Under the pieces are notes generated by a model. That model was given only the letters and a program-made list of their open reading frames with translations. It was not told the origin of the DNA and did no database searches. A stretch of DNA of 64,000 bases from Agathobaculum massiliense. GTDB lineage: Bacteria > Bacillota > Clostridia > Oscillospirales > Butyricicoccaceae. Shown here piece after piece: positions 40,798 through 49,729 of this stretch (the stretch's first letter is position 1; every line of letters begins with the position of its first letter). The position numbers were made by a program, and so were the translations under genes. The stretch lies in the NCBI RefSeq assembly GCF_900291975.1, contig NZ_OMPN01000001.1, forward strand, positions 1,240,001-1,304,000. The letters run 5' to 3'.

Positions 40798-42903
40798 ATG
40801 AAAGCAACCATTTTACACGAAAGCAACGGACGCCTGCGCGTCCGTCTTGCCCAAAAGCGGATGACGCCGGAGCAGGCAGACCTGCTGGAAGCTTATCTGC
40901 AGTCCTGCACAGGGGTGGCGCAGGCCGCAGTTCATGAGCGCACCCGCTGCGCCGTAATCCGCTATCAGGGCGGCCGAGCAGCCGTACTGGCGGCGATCGG
41001 CCGCTTCTCCTATCAGGACCCGCGCGTCGCGGCGCTCGCCCCCCTGCACAGCAGCCGCATGCTCAACCGGCAGTATCAGGAAAAGCTGGTCGGCAAGGTG
41101 CTGGTCAAAGCGGCTTGCAGCCTGTTCCTGCCCTCCCCGCTTCAAATTGCGCGGATCTGCTGGATTTCCTTTCCCTTCCTGCGGCGCGGCCTGTGCTGCC
41201 TGCTGCGCCGCCGCATGCACGTTGAGCTGCTCGACGCGCTTTCCATCGGCATCTCGATCGCCCGTCACGACTTCGGCACGGCCGGCTCGGTCATGTTCCT
41301 GCTCGAGCTGGGCGAGCTGCTGGAGGAGTGGACGCACAAAAAGTCGGTCGACGACCTGGCCCGCTGCATGGCGCTGGGCGTGGACCGCGTCTGGCGCAAG
41401 GACGGCGATACCGAAACCCTCGTCCCACTCGGCCAGATCGGCGCGGGCGACTGCATCGCGGTCCGCATGGGCGGCGTGATCCCGATTGACGGAACGATCG
41501 CCGAGGGCGAGGTCATGGTTAACCAGGCGTCCCTGACCGGCGAATCCATGCCGGTCGCCAAGCGCCCGGGTACGGCCGTTTACGCCGGAACGGTCGTCGA
41601 AGAGGGCGAATGCGTGCTGCGCGTCACCCAGCATTCTGGCGAAAGCCGTTATGACAAGATCGTCTCCATGATCGAGCAGTCCGAACGGCTCAAATCCGCG
41701 GCGGAAGGCAGAGCCTCCCGCCTGGCCGACCGCCTGGTCCCCTATACGCTCGCCGGCAGCGCGCTCAGCTTCCTGCTGACGCGCAGCGTCACGCGCGCGC
41801 TGTCCGTCCTGATGGTGGACTTCTCCTGCGCGCTCAAGCTTGCTATGCCGCTGGCGGTGCTGTCCGCCATGCGCGAGGCAAGCGCTTACCATATCACGGT
41901 CAAAGGCGGCAAATTTCTGGAAGCGGTCGCGGGCGCGGATACGATTGTGTTTGACAAAACCGGCACGCTGACCCACGCCTGTCCGGTCGTCGCGCGAGTC
42001 ATTCCGTTCGGCGGACGCAGCGAGGCCGAAATGTTGCGCGTCGCCGCCTGCCTGGAGGAGCATTTCCCGCATTCCATGGCCAACGCGGTCGTGCGCGCCG
42101 CCAGAGAGCGCCGGCTCGCCCACGAGGAAATGCATTCCCAGGTCGAATATCTGGTCGCGCACGGTATCTCCAGCACGGTGGACGGGGAAAAAGTCATCAT
42201 CGGCAGCGCGCACTTTGTCTTTGAGGATGAGAAAACCGTAATCCCCGCTGGAGAGCAGGCGGCGTTTGACGCGCTTCCCCCGGAATTCTCCCACCTGTAT
42301 CTCGCCATCGGCGGCGAACTGGCGGCGGTTATCTGCATTGCGGACCCGCTCCGCGGCGAGGCAAAGGCCGCGATACAGGCGCTGCGCGCGCTCGGCATCC
42401 GGCGCACCGTCATGCTGACCGGTGACAGCGAGCGCACCGCGGCCGCGATTGCGGCGCAGGTCGGGGTGGACGATTACCGCGCAGAGGTCCTGCCCGAGGA
42501 CAAGGCGCATTTTGTAGAGGCCGAACGCGCCGCCGGCCGTACGGTCATCATGCTGGGCGACGGCATCAACGATTCGCCCGCCCTGTCCGCCGCCAGCGTA
42601 GGCATTGCAATCAGCGATGGCGCGGCGATCGCGCGTGAAATCGCGGATGTCACCATCGCGGCGGACAACCTATTCGAGCTGGTCGCACTGCGGCGGATCG
42701 CGCAGGGGCTGATGCTCCGCATCCACTCCAATTACCGGTTCGTGATCGGCTTCAACGGCATGCTGATCGTCCTGGGCGCGGCTGGCGCGCTCATGCCGGC
42801 CGCGTCGGCCATGCTGCACAACCTTTCCACCCTAGGCATCAGCCTGCGGAGCATGACCAATCTGCTGTCGCCCTCCTTTGACGCGGTTGCGGCCGGCGAA
42901 TAA
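40798..42903 (+). CDS. Heavy-metal P-type (P1B-like) ATPase with SCA transmembrane motif
   Basis: A 701-residue metal pump. It has an N-terminal HMA-like domain without CxxC (about 1-70), helices, actuator loop TGES (247-250), phosphorylation site DKTGTLT (Asp386), HP-containing nucleotide domain (EEHFPHSMANAVVRAA) and GDGINDSPAL hinge. The metal-selecting motif of the membrane helix, usually CPC or SPC, is SCA (343-345). Specificity is therefore unusual; the iron-type operator and ferritin neighbour suggest ferrous iron or a similar divalent metal. It is the last gene of the AraC operon. Confidence 0.92.
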   Translation: MKATILHESNGRLRVRLAQKRMTPEQADLLEAYLQSCTGVAQAAVHERTRCAVIRYQGGRAAVLAAIGRFSYQDPRVAALAPLHSSRMLNRQYQEKLVGKVLVKAACSLFLPSPLQIARICWISFPFLRRGLCCLLRRRMHVELLDALSIGISIARHDFGTAGSVMFLLELGELLEEWTHKKSVDDLARCMALGVDRVWRKDGDTETLVPLGQIGAGDCIAVRMGGVIPIDGTIAEGEVMVNQASLTGESMPVAKRPGTAVYAGTVVEEGECVLRVTQHSGESRYDKIVSMIEQSERLKSAAEGRASRLADRLVPYTLAGSALSFLLTRSVTRALSVLMVDFSCALKLAMPLAVLSAMREASAYHITVKGGKFLEAVAGADTIVFDKTGTLTHACPVVARVIPFGGRSEAEMLRVAACLEEHFPHSMANAVVRAARERRLAHEEMHSQVEYLVAHGISSTVDGEKVIIGSAHFVFEDEKTVIPAGEQAAFDALPPEFSHLYLAIGGELAAVICIADPLRGEAKAAIQALRALGIRRTVMLTGDSERTAAAIAAQVGVDDYRAEVLPEDKAHFVEAERAAGRTVIMLGDGINDSPALSAASVGIAISDGAAIAREIADVTIAADNLFELVALRRIAQGLMLRIHSNYRFVIGFNGMLIVLGAAGALMPAASAMLHNLSTLGISLRSMTNLLSPSFDAVAAGE

Positions 42904-42916
42904 TGCCAACCAATCC

Positions 42917-42954
42917 AAAAACACGGCTGACCCAAACGGTCAGCCGTGTTTTTT
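42917..42954. terminator. Bidirectional terminator between the ATPase and ferredoxin genes
   Basis: Stem AAACACGGCTGACC with GGTCAGCCGTGTTT, then T6; A-rich on the left, so it serves both convergent genes. Confidence 0.9.
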
Positions 42955-43711
42955 ACAAAAAAAGCTCGTTCTCACGCCGCTCTGCGTCAAACGGCGCCAA
43001 CTTTCCCCGCAGCGCTTCCAGCATCGGGGCAGGCAGGGCGCGGGCCTGCTGCGGACAGATGGCGACACAGCGCATGCACAGGATGCAGCGCGACGGGTCG
43101 GTCGTATCCGGCTGTCCGGTCGGGATCGCCCGTGCGGGACATTTTTCCGCGCACAGGCCGCAGCCGGTGCAGGCTTCCGATACCTGCGGCACGGCAGGCA
43201 TGCCGCTCCACTCCTTATAGGGGTGGCTGCCTGGCACGGCGGGTTCCTCCTGCGAGCCGTGGTCCAGCTTCGCCGCGATCTGCCTGCCGAACGCGCCGAG
43301 CTGCCGCGCGTCCTGTTCATCCGGACGTCCAGCGGCAATATGTACGATCGAATGCTCCGCCAGCAGCGCGGCCGCTGCCATGACGCGGAATCCCTGCCCG
43401 CGCAGCAGGTCGCTCAGCTCGATCAGCGTGTCCTCATAGGCCCTGCCGCCGTACACCGCAGCCGCCACCGCCCGCGCGCCGTTGCCCTGCCATTTTTTCA
43501 GCCGTCCGGTCATCATGGCCGGCAACCGCCCGCCGTAAGCAGGGCCGGCAACCAGCGCCACGTCGTCCGGATGAAACACTGTCGGCTCGGCCTGCGGATC
43601 GCAGAGGTCATACTCCCGCACGTTGGGTGCGATCCCCTTTGCGAGCAGCAGCGCCACGCGCCGCGTCCCTCCGGTTGGGCTGAAATGCAGGATTTTGATG
43701 GTTTGTGGCAT
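42953..43711 (-). CDS. EFR1-type flavodoxin/ferredoxin fusion protein
   Basis: The 252-residue protein has an N-terminal flavodoxin-like region (about 1-150; ILHFSPTGGTRRVALLLAKG is the FMN loop SPTGGT) and two [4Fe-4S] clusters, CTGCGLCAEKCP and CILCMRCVAICP (about 180-225). It probably transfers electrons among redox partners. It is convergent with the metal ATPase and downstream of a possible iron regulator; ATG 43711 follows GAGGAAG. The partner is unknown. Confidence 0.9.
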   Translation of the reverse strand: MPQTIKILHFSPTGGTRRVALLLAKGIAPNVREYDLCDPQAEPTVFHPDDVALVAGPAYGGRLPAMMTGRLKKWQGNGARAVAAAVYGGRAYEDTLIELSDLLRGQGFRVMAAAALLAEHSIVHIAAGRPDEQDARQLGAFGRQIAAKLDHGSQEEPAVPGSHPYKEWSGMPAVPQVSEACTGCGLCAEKCPARAIPTGQPDTTDPSRCILCMRCVAICPQQARALPAPMLEALRGKLAPFDAERRENELFL

Positions 43712-43832
43712 AAACACCGCTTCCTCTCCTCATGTTTCCCTACATGGTGCTTACCAGTATAGCACCTTCTTCCTCCCGTTGCAATTCGCTTTCAACAGTC
43801 CGGCTGGCTGCAAAAGCGCCGCCTGTGTTTAT

Positions 43833-45314
43833 TTACAGCGTAACGCCGTTTTTAAAGATGGCGATTTCACGGTAGCCCAGCAGCTCAGTTTTGGAGGGTC
43901 TGCCGCCCGCGATGTCCAGCACCAGCGCGTACAACCGCTTCGCCGCCTCCGCGATCGGCTCGCCGTCCGCTACCGGACCCGCGTCAAAGTCGATCCATCC
44001 CGGCTTGCGCGCCGCAAGGCCGCTGTTGCTCGCGATCTTTACCGTCGGCGCCGGCGCGCCGAACGGCGTCCCGCGTCCCGTCGTGAACAGCACAATATGC
44101 GCGCCCGCCGCGGTCAGCGCTGTCGCTGATACCAGATCGTTCCCAGGCCCGTACAGCAGGCTCAGGCCGTGCGCCGTTACCTGCTCCCCGTACCCGATCA
44201 CGTCCGCCACCGGCGCCGTGCCGCCCTTCTGCACGCACCCGCACGACTTGTCCTCCAGCGTCGTGATGCCGCCTTTCTTGTTCCCCGGCGACGGGTTCTC
44301 GTACACCGTCTCGTTGTGGCTGATAAAGTAATCCTTAAAGCTGTTGAGCATGGCGGCCGCCTTCCCGAACACCTGCTCGTTGACGCACCGGCTCAGCAGC
44401 ATCCCCTCCGCGCCGAACATCTCCGGCACCTCGGTCAGCACTGTCGAGCCGCCACGCGCGATCACCATGTCGCTGAACGCTCCTACCGTCGGGTTCGCCG
44501 TCACGCCGGACAGGCCATCCGACCCGCCGCACTTCAGACCGATCACCAGCTCGCTCACCGGCACCGCCTCACGCCGGTACCGTCCCGCGTATGACGCGCA
44601 CTGTTCCAGCAGCGTGCGTCCCGCAGCGAACTCGTCCTCCACGTCCTGGCAGGTGAGGAACTTGACGCGCTCCGCGTCGTACTCCCCCAGCTCCTCTACG
44701 AACTGGTCGTGCTGCAGGTTCTCGCACCCCAGGCTCAGCACCAGCACTGCACCCGCGTTCGGATGCCGCGCCAGCGCCGCCAGCAGCTTCCTCGTCTGCG
44801 CGTGGTCATCGCCCGTCTGGCTGCACCCGTATGGATGCGGAAACGTGTACAGCCCGTCTATGCTTCCGCTCACCAAGTCCTGGTTGTCCGACACCAGCTT
44901 TTTCGCCACGTCGTTGACGCAGCCCACCGTCGGGATGATCCAGATTTCATTCCGCACCGCCGCACGGCCGTCCTCCCTCCGGTAGCCCTGGAATGTCTCC
45001 GCCTCCGCCGCCTCTATCTCGGGTACCGACGGCTCATAGGCGTACTCCTCCTCGCCGGACAGGTTGGTCCGCATGTTGTGCGTATGCACCCAACTGCCCG
45101 CCTCCACCGGCTCCGTCGCATGGCCGATCGGGAAGCCGTATTTCACCACCGCTTCCCCTGCCGCGATCGGTACGAGCGCGATCTTATGCCCCTGCGGGAT
45201 ATCCTCCCGCGCGGTCACCACCGCGTCTCCCGCTTTCAGCGTTTCTCCCTTCGCCGCAGCATGCAGCGCCACCGCCACGTTGTCCCGCTCTGTGATCCGT
45301 ATCAGCTTTGTCAT
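43833..45314 (-). CDS. uxaA: Altronate dehydratase
   Basis: UxaA dehydrates D-altronate to 2-keto-3-deoxygluconate. The 493-residue protein has an N-terminal SAF domain (1-95; SWVHTHNMRTNL), and the catalytic part with GCSQTGDDHAQTRKLLAAL, LKCGGSDGLSGVTANPTVG, then ITTLEDKSCGCVQKGG (metal Cys/His). It lies 13 bp downstream of uxaB. Product KDG then enters the Entner-Doudoroff lower branch, encoded elsewhere. Confidence 0.96.
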   Translation of the reverse strand: MTKLIRITERDNVAVALHAAAKGETLKAGDAVVTAREDIPQGHKIALVPIAAGEAVVKYGFPIGHATEPVEAGSWVHTHNMRTNLSGEEEYAYEPSVPEIEAAEAETFQGYRREDGRAAVRNEIWIIPTVGCVNDVAKKLVSDNQDLVSGSIDGLYTFPHPYGCSQTGDDHAQTRKLLAALARHPNAGAVLVLSLGCENLQHDQFVEELGEYDAERVKFLTCQDVEDEFAAGRTLLEQCASYAGRYRREAVPVSELVIGLKCGGSDGLSGVTANPTVGAFSDMVIARGGSTVLTEVPEMFGAEGMLLSRCVNEQVFGKAAAMLNSFKDYFISHNETVYENPSPGNKKGGITTLEDKSCGCVQKGGTAPVADVIGYGEQVTAHGLSLLYGPGNDLVSATALTAAGAHIVLFTTGRGTPFGAPAPTVKIASNSGLAARKPGWIDFDAGPVADGEPIAEAAKRLYALVLDIAGGRPSKTELLGYREIAIFKNGVTL

Positions 45315-45327
45315 CTTATCCTCCCTC

Positions 45328-46818
45328 TCACAGGCAGGAGGCGAACGCGGCCTCCGCGCCCTCCGCGCGGATCTTCGTAAGCCCCGCCAGCACCGCGGCT
45401 TCCAGCCCCGCGATCTCCGTCAGGTCCTGATCCCACATCTGCCGGTTGGTCAGCACCGCGTGTACCAGGTCCGCCGCGCTGTCGTCCTTATGCGCCCAGT
45501 AAAATTCCAGCGCCCAACGGTCGTCCGAGCAGATATAGGTGTTGCCCTTCGCGCGCCTGCACACCAGACCCGCTTCGGTCAGCTCCTGCACATCGCTCGT
45601 ATAGAACGCGATATACGCCGCAAGGCTCATACTCAGGCATTCCGGCAGCCTGCCTGTCTTTTCCACATATTCCAGCAGGCTCGGCAGGTTGCGCGCTTTC
45701 CATTTGGAGGTCGAATTGAGCGAAATGCTCATCAGCTCATGGTCCACGAACGGGTTGTTGAACCGGTCCTGCACCGCCGCCGCGAACTCCTCCAGGTCCT
45801 TTTTATCCAGCGGCAGGGTCGGGATGACCTCCTCGTACAGCATCTTGTTCATAAAGCCGCGGATGCTGTCGTTGTGCATGCAGTCCCGCACGATATCCAA
45901 GCCCGCCAGGTACGCACCCAGCACAAAGCCCGTATGCGCGCCGTTCAGGATGCGCACCTTGCGCTTTTTGTACGGCGTCACATCCGGCACCACGATACAG
46001 TTCAGCCCCGCCGCCTTGAACGGCAGCTGCTCCTCCAGCCACGACGGTCCCTCGATGTTCCACACGCCGAACACCTCGCCCACGTCGATCAGCTCGTCAT
46101 GGTACCCGTTTTCCTCCTCCATGCGCGCCGCTTCCGCCGCGTCCTTGATGCGCCCCGGCACGATCCGGTCCACCAGCGTCGAGCAGAACGTGCAGCTCCC
46201 GCACCAGGCTCTGAACGCCTCCTCCAGACCCCACTGGCCGATGTACTGCTCCACGCACTTCTGCAGCTCTTTGCCGTTGTTGTCGATCAGCTCGCAGGAG
46301 AGGATGACCACCGGCTTTTTCCCTGCCTGCCAGCGCCGGTACAACACCTGCGTCAGCTTCGCCGGAAACGACGCCGGCGGGCAGTCCTCCTTCCGGCAGG
46401 CAGGGTCGTACACAATCCCCGCCTCGGTTGTGTTGGACACGATGTATTCCAGATCGTCCGACTCCGCGACCTGCATCATCGCGTCGTAGCCCGCCTTTTC
46501 ATATGGGTTCAGGCACCGCGACACCGACGAGATCACCCGCTTCCGGTCCACCTTTTCCCCGTTCTCCCGACCGCGCAGGTACAGCGTGTACAGCCCCTCC
46601 TGCCGGTTGATCTGCTCCGCCAGCCCCTGCGCGATCGGCTGCACCAGCACCGCCTTGCCGTTCCAGCCCACGCGCTCGTTCGATACATCAAACCAGTAGT
46701 CCACGAACGCGCGCAGAAAATTCCCCTCGCCAAACTGCAGAATCTTCTCCGGCGCTTCCTCCAGAATATATCCCTTGTATCCGCTCGCTTTTATTCTTTT
46801 GTAATTCAGTTCTTCCAT
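45328..46818 (-). CDS. uxaB: Tagaturonate reductase
   Basis: UxaB reduces D-tagaturonate to D-altronate with NADH; a mannitol-dehydrogenase-family enzyme of 496 residues. Motifs: LQFGEGNFLRAFVDYWFD (NAD site), SNTTEAGIVYD, RIVPGRI and the KKRKVRILNGAHTGFVLGAYL stretch (KxxxxN-x2-H) that holds the catalytic Lys/His. ATG 46818 follows AAAGGAG. A longer in-frame ORF to 46956 crosses the promoter. It forms an operon with uxaA. Confidence 0.95.
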   Translation of the reverse strand: MEELNYKRIKASGYKGYILEEAPEKILQFGEGNFLRAFVDYWFDVSNERVGWNGKAVLVQPIAQGLAEQINRQEGLYTLYLRGRENGEKVDRKRVISSVSRCLNPYEKAGYDAMMQVAESDDLEYIVSNTTEAGIVYDPACRKEDCPPASFPAKLTQVLYRRWQAGKKPVVILSCELIDNNGKELQKCVEQYIGQWGLEEAFRAWCGSCTFCSTLVDRIVPGRIKDAAEAARMEEENGYHDELIDVGEVFGVWNIEGPSWLEEQLPFKAAGLNCIVVPDVTPYKKRKVRILNGAHTGFVLGAYLAGLDIVRDCMHNDSIRGFMNKMLYEEVIPTLPLDKKDLEEFAAAVQDRFNNPFVDHELMSISLNSTSKWKARNLPSLLEYVEKTGRLPECLSMSLAAYIAFYTSDVQELTEAGLVCRRAKGNTYICSDDRWALEFYWAHKDDSAADLVHAVLTNRQMWDQDLTEIAGLEAAVLAGLTKIRAEGAEAAFASCL

Positions 46819-46851
46819 CGCCAGGTCTCCTTTCCTATCCGTCCTGTTCTT

Positions 46852-46880
46852 ATCGTAAAACACCGGCGGCGTTCTGTCAA
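46852..46880 (-). promoter_or_regulatory. Promoter of uxaB-uxaA
   Basis: -35 TTGACA (46875-46880) and -10 TACGAT (46852-46857), 17-bp spacer, 34 bp before the uxaB ATG. Confidence 0.65.
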
Positions 46881-46968
46881 TTTCCGTATTCCCTCTGCCT
46901 GTATTTTTCACCCGCCGCAGCAAAGCTGCATACGTTGACATTGAACACGATTGCAAGAGGTGATTTTC

Positions 46969-47175
46969 ATGACCATGTGCGCTACCGTGCTTTGTGTGCA
47001 GAGCGGTTCACTTTTGGTATGCGACCACTGCACCCGCCAGCAGGTCGTCGTACACACTGCCGGCACAAGCTGTTTTCGGGCGGGCGACCGCGCCTGCATC
47101 CGCTACAACGGCACCATGACAAACAGCATTCCTCCGCAGATTTCAGCGCAGCATATCTGCCGTATCTGCCATTGA
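46969..47175 (+). CDS. Small Cys-rich protein of unknown function
   Basis: This 68-residue protein has Cys at nine positions, including CATVLCVQSGSLLVCDHC, and the conserved-looking stretch RYNGTMTNSIPPQISA near the end. The ATG has AAGAGGTG 8 bp upstream. Similar small Cys proteins with an SIPPQI block recur in clostridia, as far as I recall; none has a known role. It is divergent from uxaB and has its own terminator. Confidence 0.7.
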   Translation: MTMCATVLCVQSGSLLVCDHCTRQQVVVHTAGTSCFRAGDRACIRYNGTMTNSIPPQISAQHICRICH

Positions 47176-47181
47176 TAAAGC

Positions 47182-47215
47182 AAACACCGCTCCTGCACGG
47201 AGCGGTGTTTTTCTA
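47182..47215. terminator. Terminator after the Cys-rich protein gene
   Basis: Perfect 12-bp stem AAACACCGCTCC / GGAGCGGTGTTT with TTC tail; it ends at the stop codon of the convergent small gene. Confidence 0.88.
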
Positions 47216-47377
47216 TTCTACCCATTCCGCCGGCGCCGCGTACAGCGTTTTATCCTCCCCGCGCAAAACGCGGTATCTTTCGCCGTCCGCAGCAACGGTC
47301 CCAACAAACGTACAGCCCGGCGGCGGCGCGTCGGTCACCTGCGCCGCCCCATGACTGCACATCAAAAACCGTCTCAT
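47213..47377 (-). CDS. Small hypothetical protein (54 residues)
   Basis: GAAGGAGGGAG precedes ATG 47377. The product has two Cys, MRRFLMCSHGAAQVTDAPPP, then a beta-rich DGERYRVLRGEDKTLYAAP end. No family is recognised. It is convergent with the Cys-rich gene and could be a conserved small protein, though 54 codons is close to the reliable limit. Confidence 0.45.
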   Translation of the reverse strand: MRRFLMCSHGAAQVTDAPPPGCTFVGTVAADGERYRVLRGEDKTLYAAPAEWVE

Positions 47378-47534
47378 CAGGCTCCCTCCTTCTTCGGTAG
47401 GTTGCCCGCGCGGCGGCGCCTTATCCGCACCCCTGTCCAGAGCGCTGTATGGCAAAGGTAACGGGGAACCGCCCGGCTCCTGTTCGATGCATCCGTTCCG
47501 TCCGGCTTCCCCGCAGCCGCCCTTTCCTCGCTTT

Positions 47535-48353
47535 TTATTCCCGCATCATTGCGGATACCGCCTCAATCCAGCCGCGCGCGGCCGCTTCCTTTGTCGGCTT
47601 GGGCAGGATCTCCGCGCTCAGCACGCCTTGATAGCCGCATTCCTGCAGCTTGCGCAGAATGCCCGCCATATCCGTGTGTCCCGCGCCGGGATACCAGCGG
47701 TTAGAGTCGGAAAAATGTACATACCGGATCTCCGGACTGCATGCCTCGATCGAGGCCATCATATCCGACTCCTCGATGTTCATATGGAACGTGTCGATCA
47801 GAATACCCGTGTTCGTCAGGGAATGGCTACGGATGAAATGCGAGATCTCCCCCATCGTACACAGGAAATTGTTTTCATACCGGTTGATCGGCTCAAAGAC
47901 AATATCCACGCCCGCTTTTGCCGCCGCGTGATCCAGATACTCCATGGAAACCGCCAGACGGTCCAGCGCGGCCGGCAACTCTTCCGCCGTGGCTACGTTA
48001 CCGCGCATGCAGCCGATGATTACGGTTGCATGCAACCGCCCTGCCAGTTCGAGGAAAGCTTCCAGCCGCTGCACAGCCGCCCGCCGGCGCGCCTCATCCG
48101 GATCCGTGATGGACAGGCCATGGTTGACGTAAGCGCGTCCCGTCCCGATCGCGGTCAGGCGCATGGAATTTTCCGCAAGCGCCTGCTCGAGCGCAGGCAG
48201 GTCGACATCGGCCGGATCCGCGATGTGCAGCTCAACACCGTCGTACCCCAGCTCGCGCGCTTTCGCAACCCCCTGCGCGAAGTCCCCCTCGTAAACAAAC
48301 GGCGCGCTTCCTATAATCTGATCGACCATTGTCATGGATGTGATAAACTTCAT
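47535..48353 (-). CDS. iolO: IolO-like sugar isomerase/epimerase (TIM barrel), copy 1
   Basis: A 272-residue AP-endonuclease-2/xylose-isomerase-like barrel. Metal ligands: Glu in FEPINRYE, Asp in DTFHMNIEE, His in HFSDSNRWYPGAGHTD, Glu in SAEILP. These match the 5-dehydro-L-gluconate epimerase (IolO) of the Thermotoga inositol route, which gives D-tagaturonate for UxaB/UxaE. A D-tagatose-3-epimerase relative is the alternative. It is the last gene of the ten-gene operon that begins at 58392. Confidence 0.8.
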   Translation of the reverse strand: MKFITSMTMVDQIIGSAPFVYEGDFAQGVAKARELGYDGVELHIADPADVDLPALEQALAENSMRLTAIGTGRAYVNHGLSITDPDEARRRAAVQRLEAFLELAGRLHATVIIGCMRGNVATAEELPAALDRLAVSMEYLDHAAAKAGVDIVFEPINRYENNFLCTMGEISHFIRSHSLTNTGILIDTFHMNIEESDMMASIEACSPEIRYVHFSDSNRWYPGAGHTDMAGILRKLQECGYQGVLSAEILPKPTKEAAARGWIEAVSAMMRE

Positions 48354-48385
48354 TTAAGACACCTCTTTTAGTATCCAGTTATGGC

Positions 48386-48412
48386 AAAGGCCGCCCATAA
48401 GGGCGGGCCTTT
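48386..48412 (-). repeat. Intercistronic hairpin
   Basis: Stem AAAGGCCGCCC / GGGCGGGCCTTT between the hydrolase and epimerase genes, no T run, likely an mRNA-stability or partial-termination element. Confidence 0.45.
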
Positions 48413-48451
48413 ACCCGACGTAAGAAAGAAAAAAGAAGAAAAGAGAAAGGG

Positions 48452-49570
48452 TCAATCAATAAAGAGGCCGCGTCTGGGGAGCTCATGCACGCTCTTCCAG
48501 CCGTCGCTGAGGGGCTCGCGGAGGCAGGGCTCGATCTCCTCGTAAGGACGGAGGGAGAATTTACGGGGATCGGGTACCTTGCCCGCGGGATAAGCTTCCA
48601 GGATGTCCTCGACCATGCAGTTCAGGTATTCACAGATCGCGGCAATCGGACGTTTTGCCTTTCTTGCTTCACCTCTTGACGGGTAGCCCACAACACCCTC
48701 AGGGGTACCGAAGCGCTCAATTACACGGTGGCCTTCCGCCTCGGACCACTTGTTCGGACGGTGGAATGAGTCCACGGAGCCATCATAGAAGCCTTCGTCC
48801 AGCATCCCCATTGACTTCGCCTGCGCGTCCACCACACAGCCCATATCCACCATGCCCGGGAACATGAGCAGCGCCGCAGAGGTTTCCGCTTCGTCCGCAT
48901 GCACAAACGGCGTGCTGACGAAGTCCGGCCGCTCATCGCCCAGCGGATACCAAAATTCACGAATCGCACGATGCCACTCAACGACCGTTGCGAATGCCGG
49001 AAGCTCAAAGCGCTTAAAGAATTCCTGAATCGCGGACTCGAGCATCCAGTCCATGCCGTGGTTGTTGACAAGGATGATCTTGCGGAAACCATCGTCCCAC
49101 AAGCCGACCATTACGTTAATCAGCGTATCAACGATGGACTTCTCGCTCGTCATGACCGTGCCGGGCATACCGCAGTGATGGTAGGGATGGCCGCCGTAGT
49201 TGATCGGTGGAAGCGCCAACGCGACCTCGTGGCCCGCCTTAGCCGTCTTGCGTCGCACCGCCTCGCAGATCGAGGTACACATAAACGTGTCCAGGCCGGA
49301 GTTGTTATGGATGCCGTGATTCTCGGTGCAGCCGATTGGCACCAGGACGATATCGTTCTTATGGCGTTTCTCAATCACCATCTTGCGAGGCGAGGTCTGG
49401 ATATAGCAGCCCGGCTTTCCGATCTCACTGTCGGACGGGATGCCGTAATCATCCAGAATGGCCTGGATCTCCTCCTCCGAGGCGTCCCACAGCCGTTTCT
49501 TCAGCCGTCCTACCTTGTTATCCTCAAAAAATATGTTCGGATACGCTGTCGTTAAGTACTTCTCTTGCAT
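48452..49570 (-). CDS. iolN: Creatininase-family hydrolase, IolN-like, copy 1
   Basis: A 372-residue metal hydrolase. Motifs shared with the copy at 58890: PIGCTENHGIHNNSGLDTF, YGGHPYHHCGMPGT, KIILVNNHGMDW, TPFVHADEAETS. IolN opens the ring of 3-dehydro-scyllo-inosose to 5-dehydro-L-gluconate. This copy has about 50 extra N-terminal residues and an alternative C-terminus, so its substrate may differ. Family members also include creatininases. It lies between the ABC transporter and IolO-like genes. Confidence 0.8.
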   Translation of the reverse strand: MQEKYLTTAYPNIFFEDNKVGRLKKRLWDASEEEIQAILDDYGIPSDSEIGKPGCYIQTSPRKMVIEKRHKNDIVLVPIGCTENHGIHNNSGLDTFMCTSICEAVRRKTAKAGHEVALALPPINYGGHPYHHCGMPGTVMTSEKSIVDTLINVMVGLWDDGFRKIILVNNHGMDWMLESAIQEFFKRFELPAFATVVEWHRAIREFWYPLGDERPDFVSTPFVHADEAETSAALLMFPGMVDMGCVVDAQAKSMGMLDEGFYDGSVDSFHRPNKWSEAEGHRVIERFGTPEGVVGYPSRGEARKAKRPIAAICEYLNCMVEDILEAYPAGKVPDPRKFSLRPYEEIEPCLREPLSDGWKSVHELPRRGLFID

Positions 49571-49685
49571 AGCTGCATTCTCCTTGTATAAATGTAGGTT
49601 TTTTTCGCTTGGGTCCTACCGTCAGGAAGCGATACCCCTCTCTCCCTCACGGCCAGATCCAAGAACTCAACAAGTGGGAGGCGCT

Positions 49686-49712
49686 GCCGCGGCGGCCTCA
49701 AACCGCCGCGGC
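49686..49712 (-). repeat. Intercistronic hairpin after the sugar-binding protein gene
   Basis: Perfect 10-bp GC stem GCCGCGGCGG / CCGCCGCGGC with 7-nt loop, no T run. It would stabilise the binding-protein mRNA upstream. Confidence 0.6.
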
Positions 49713-49729
49713 GCACCAAAAATCATATT

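Noticed and set aside
46934-46968. TTGACA upstream of the Cys-rich protein as its promoter
   Set aside because: No acceptable -10 lies at the right distance before the start codon.
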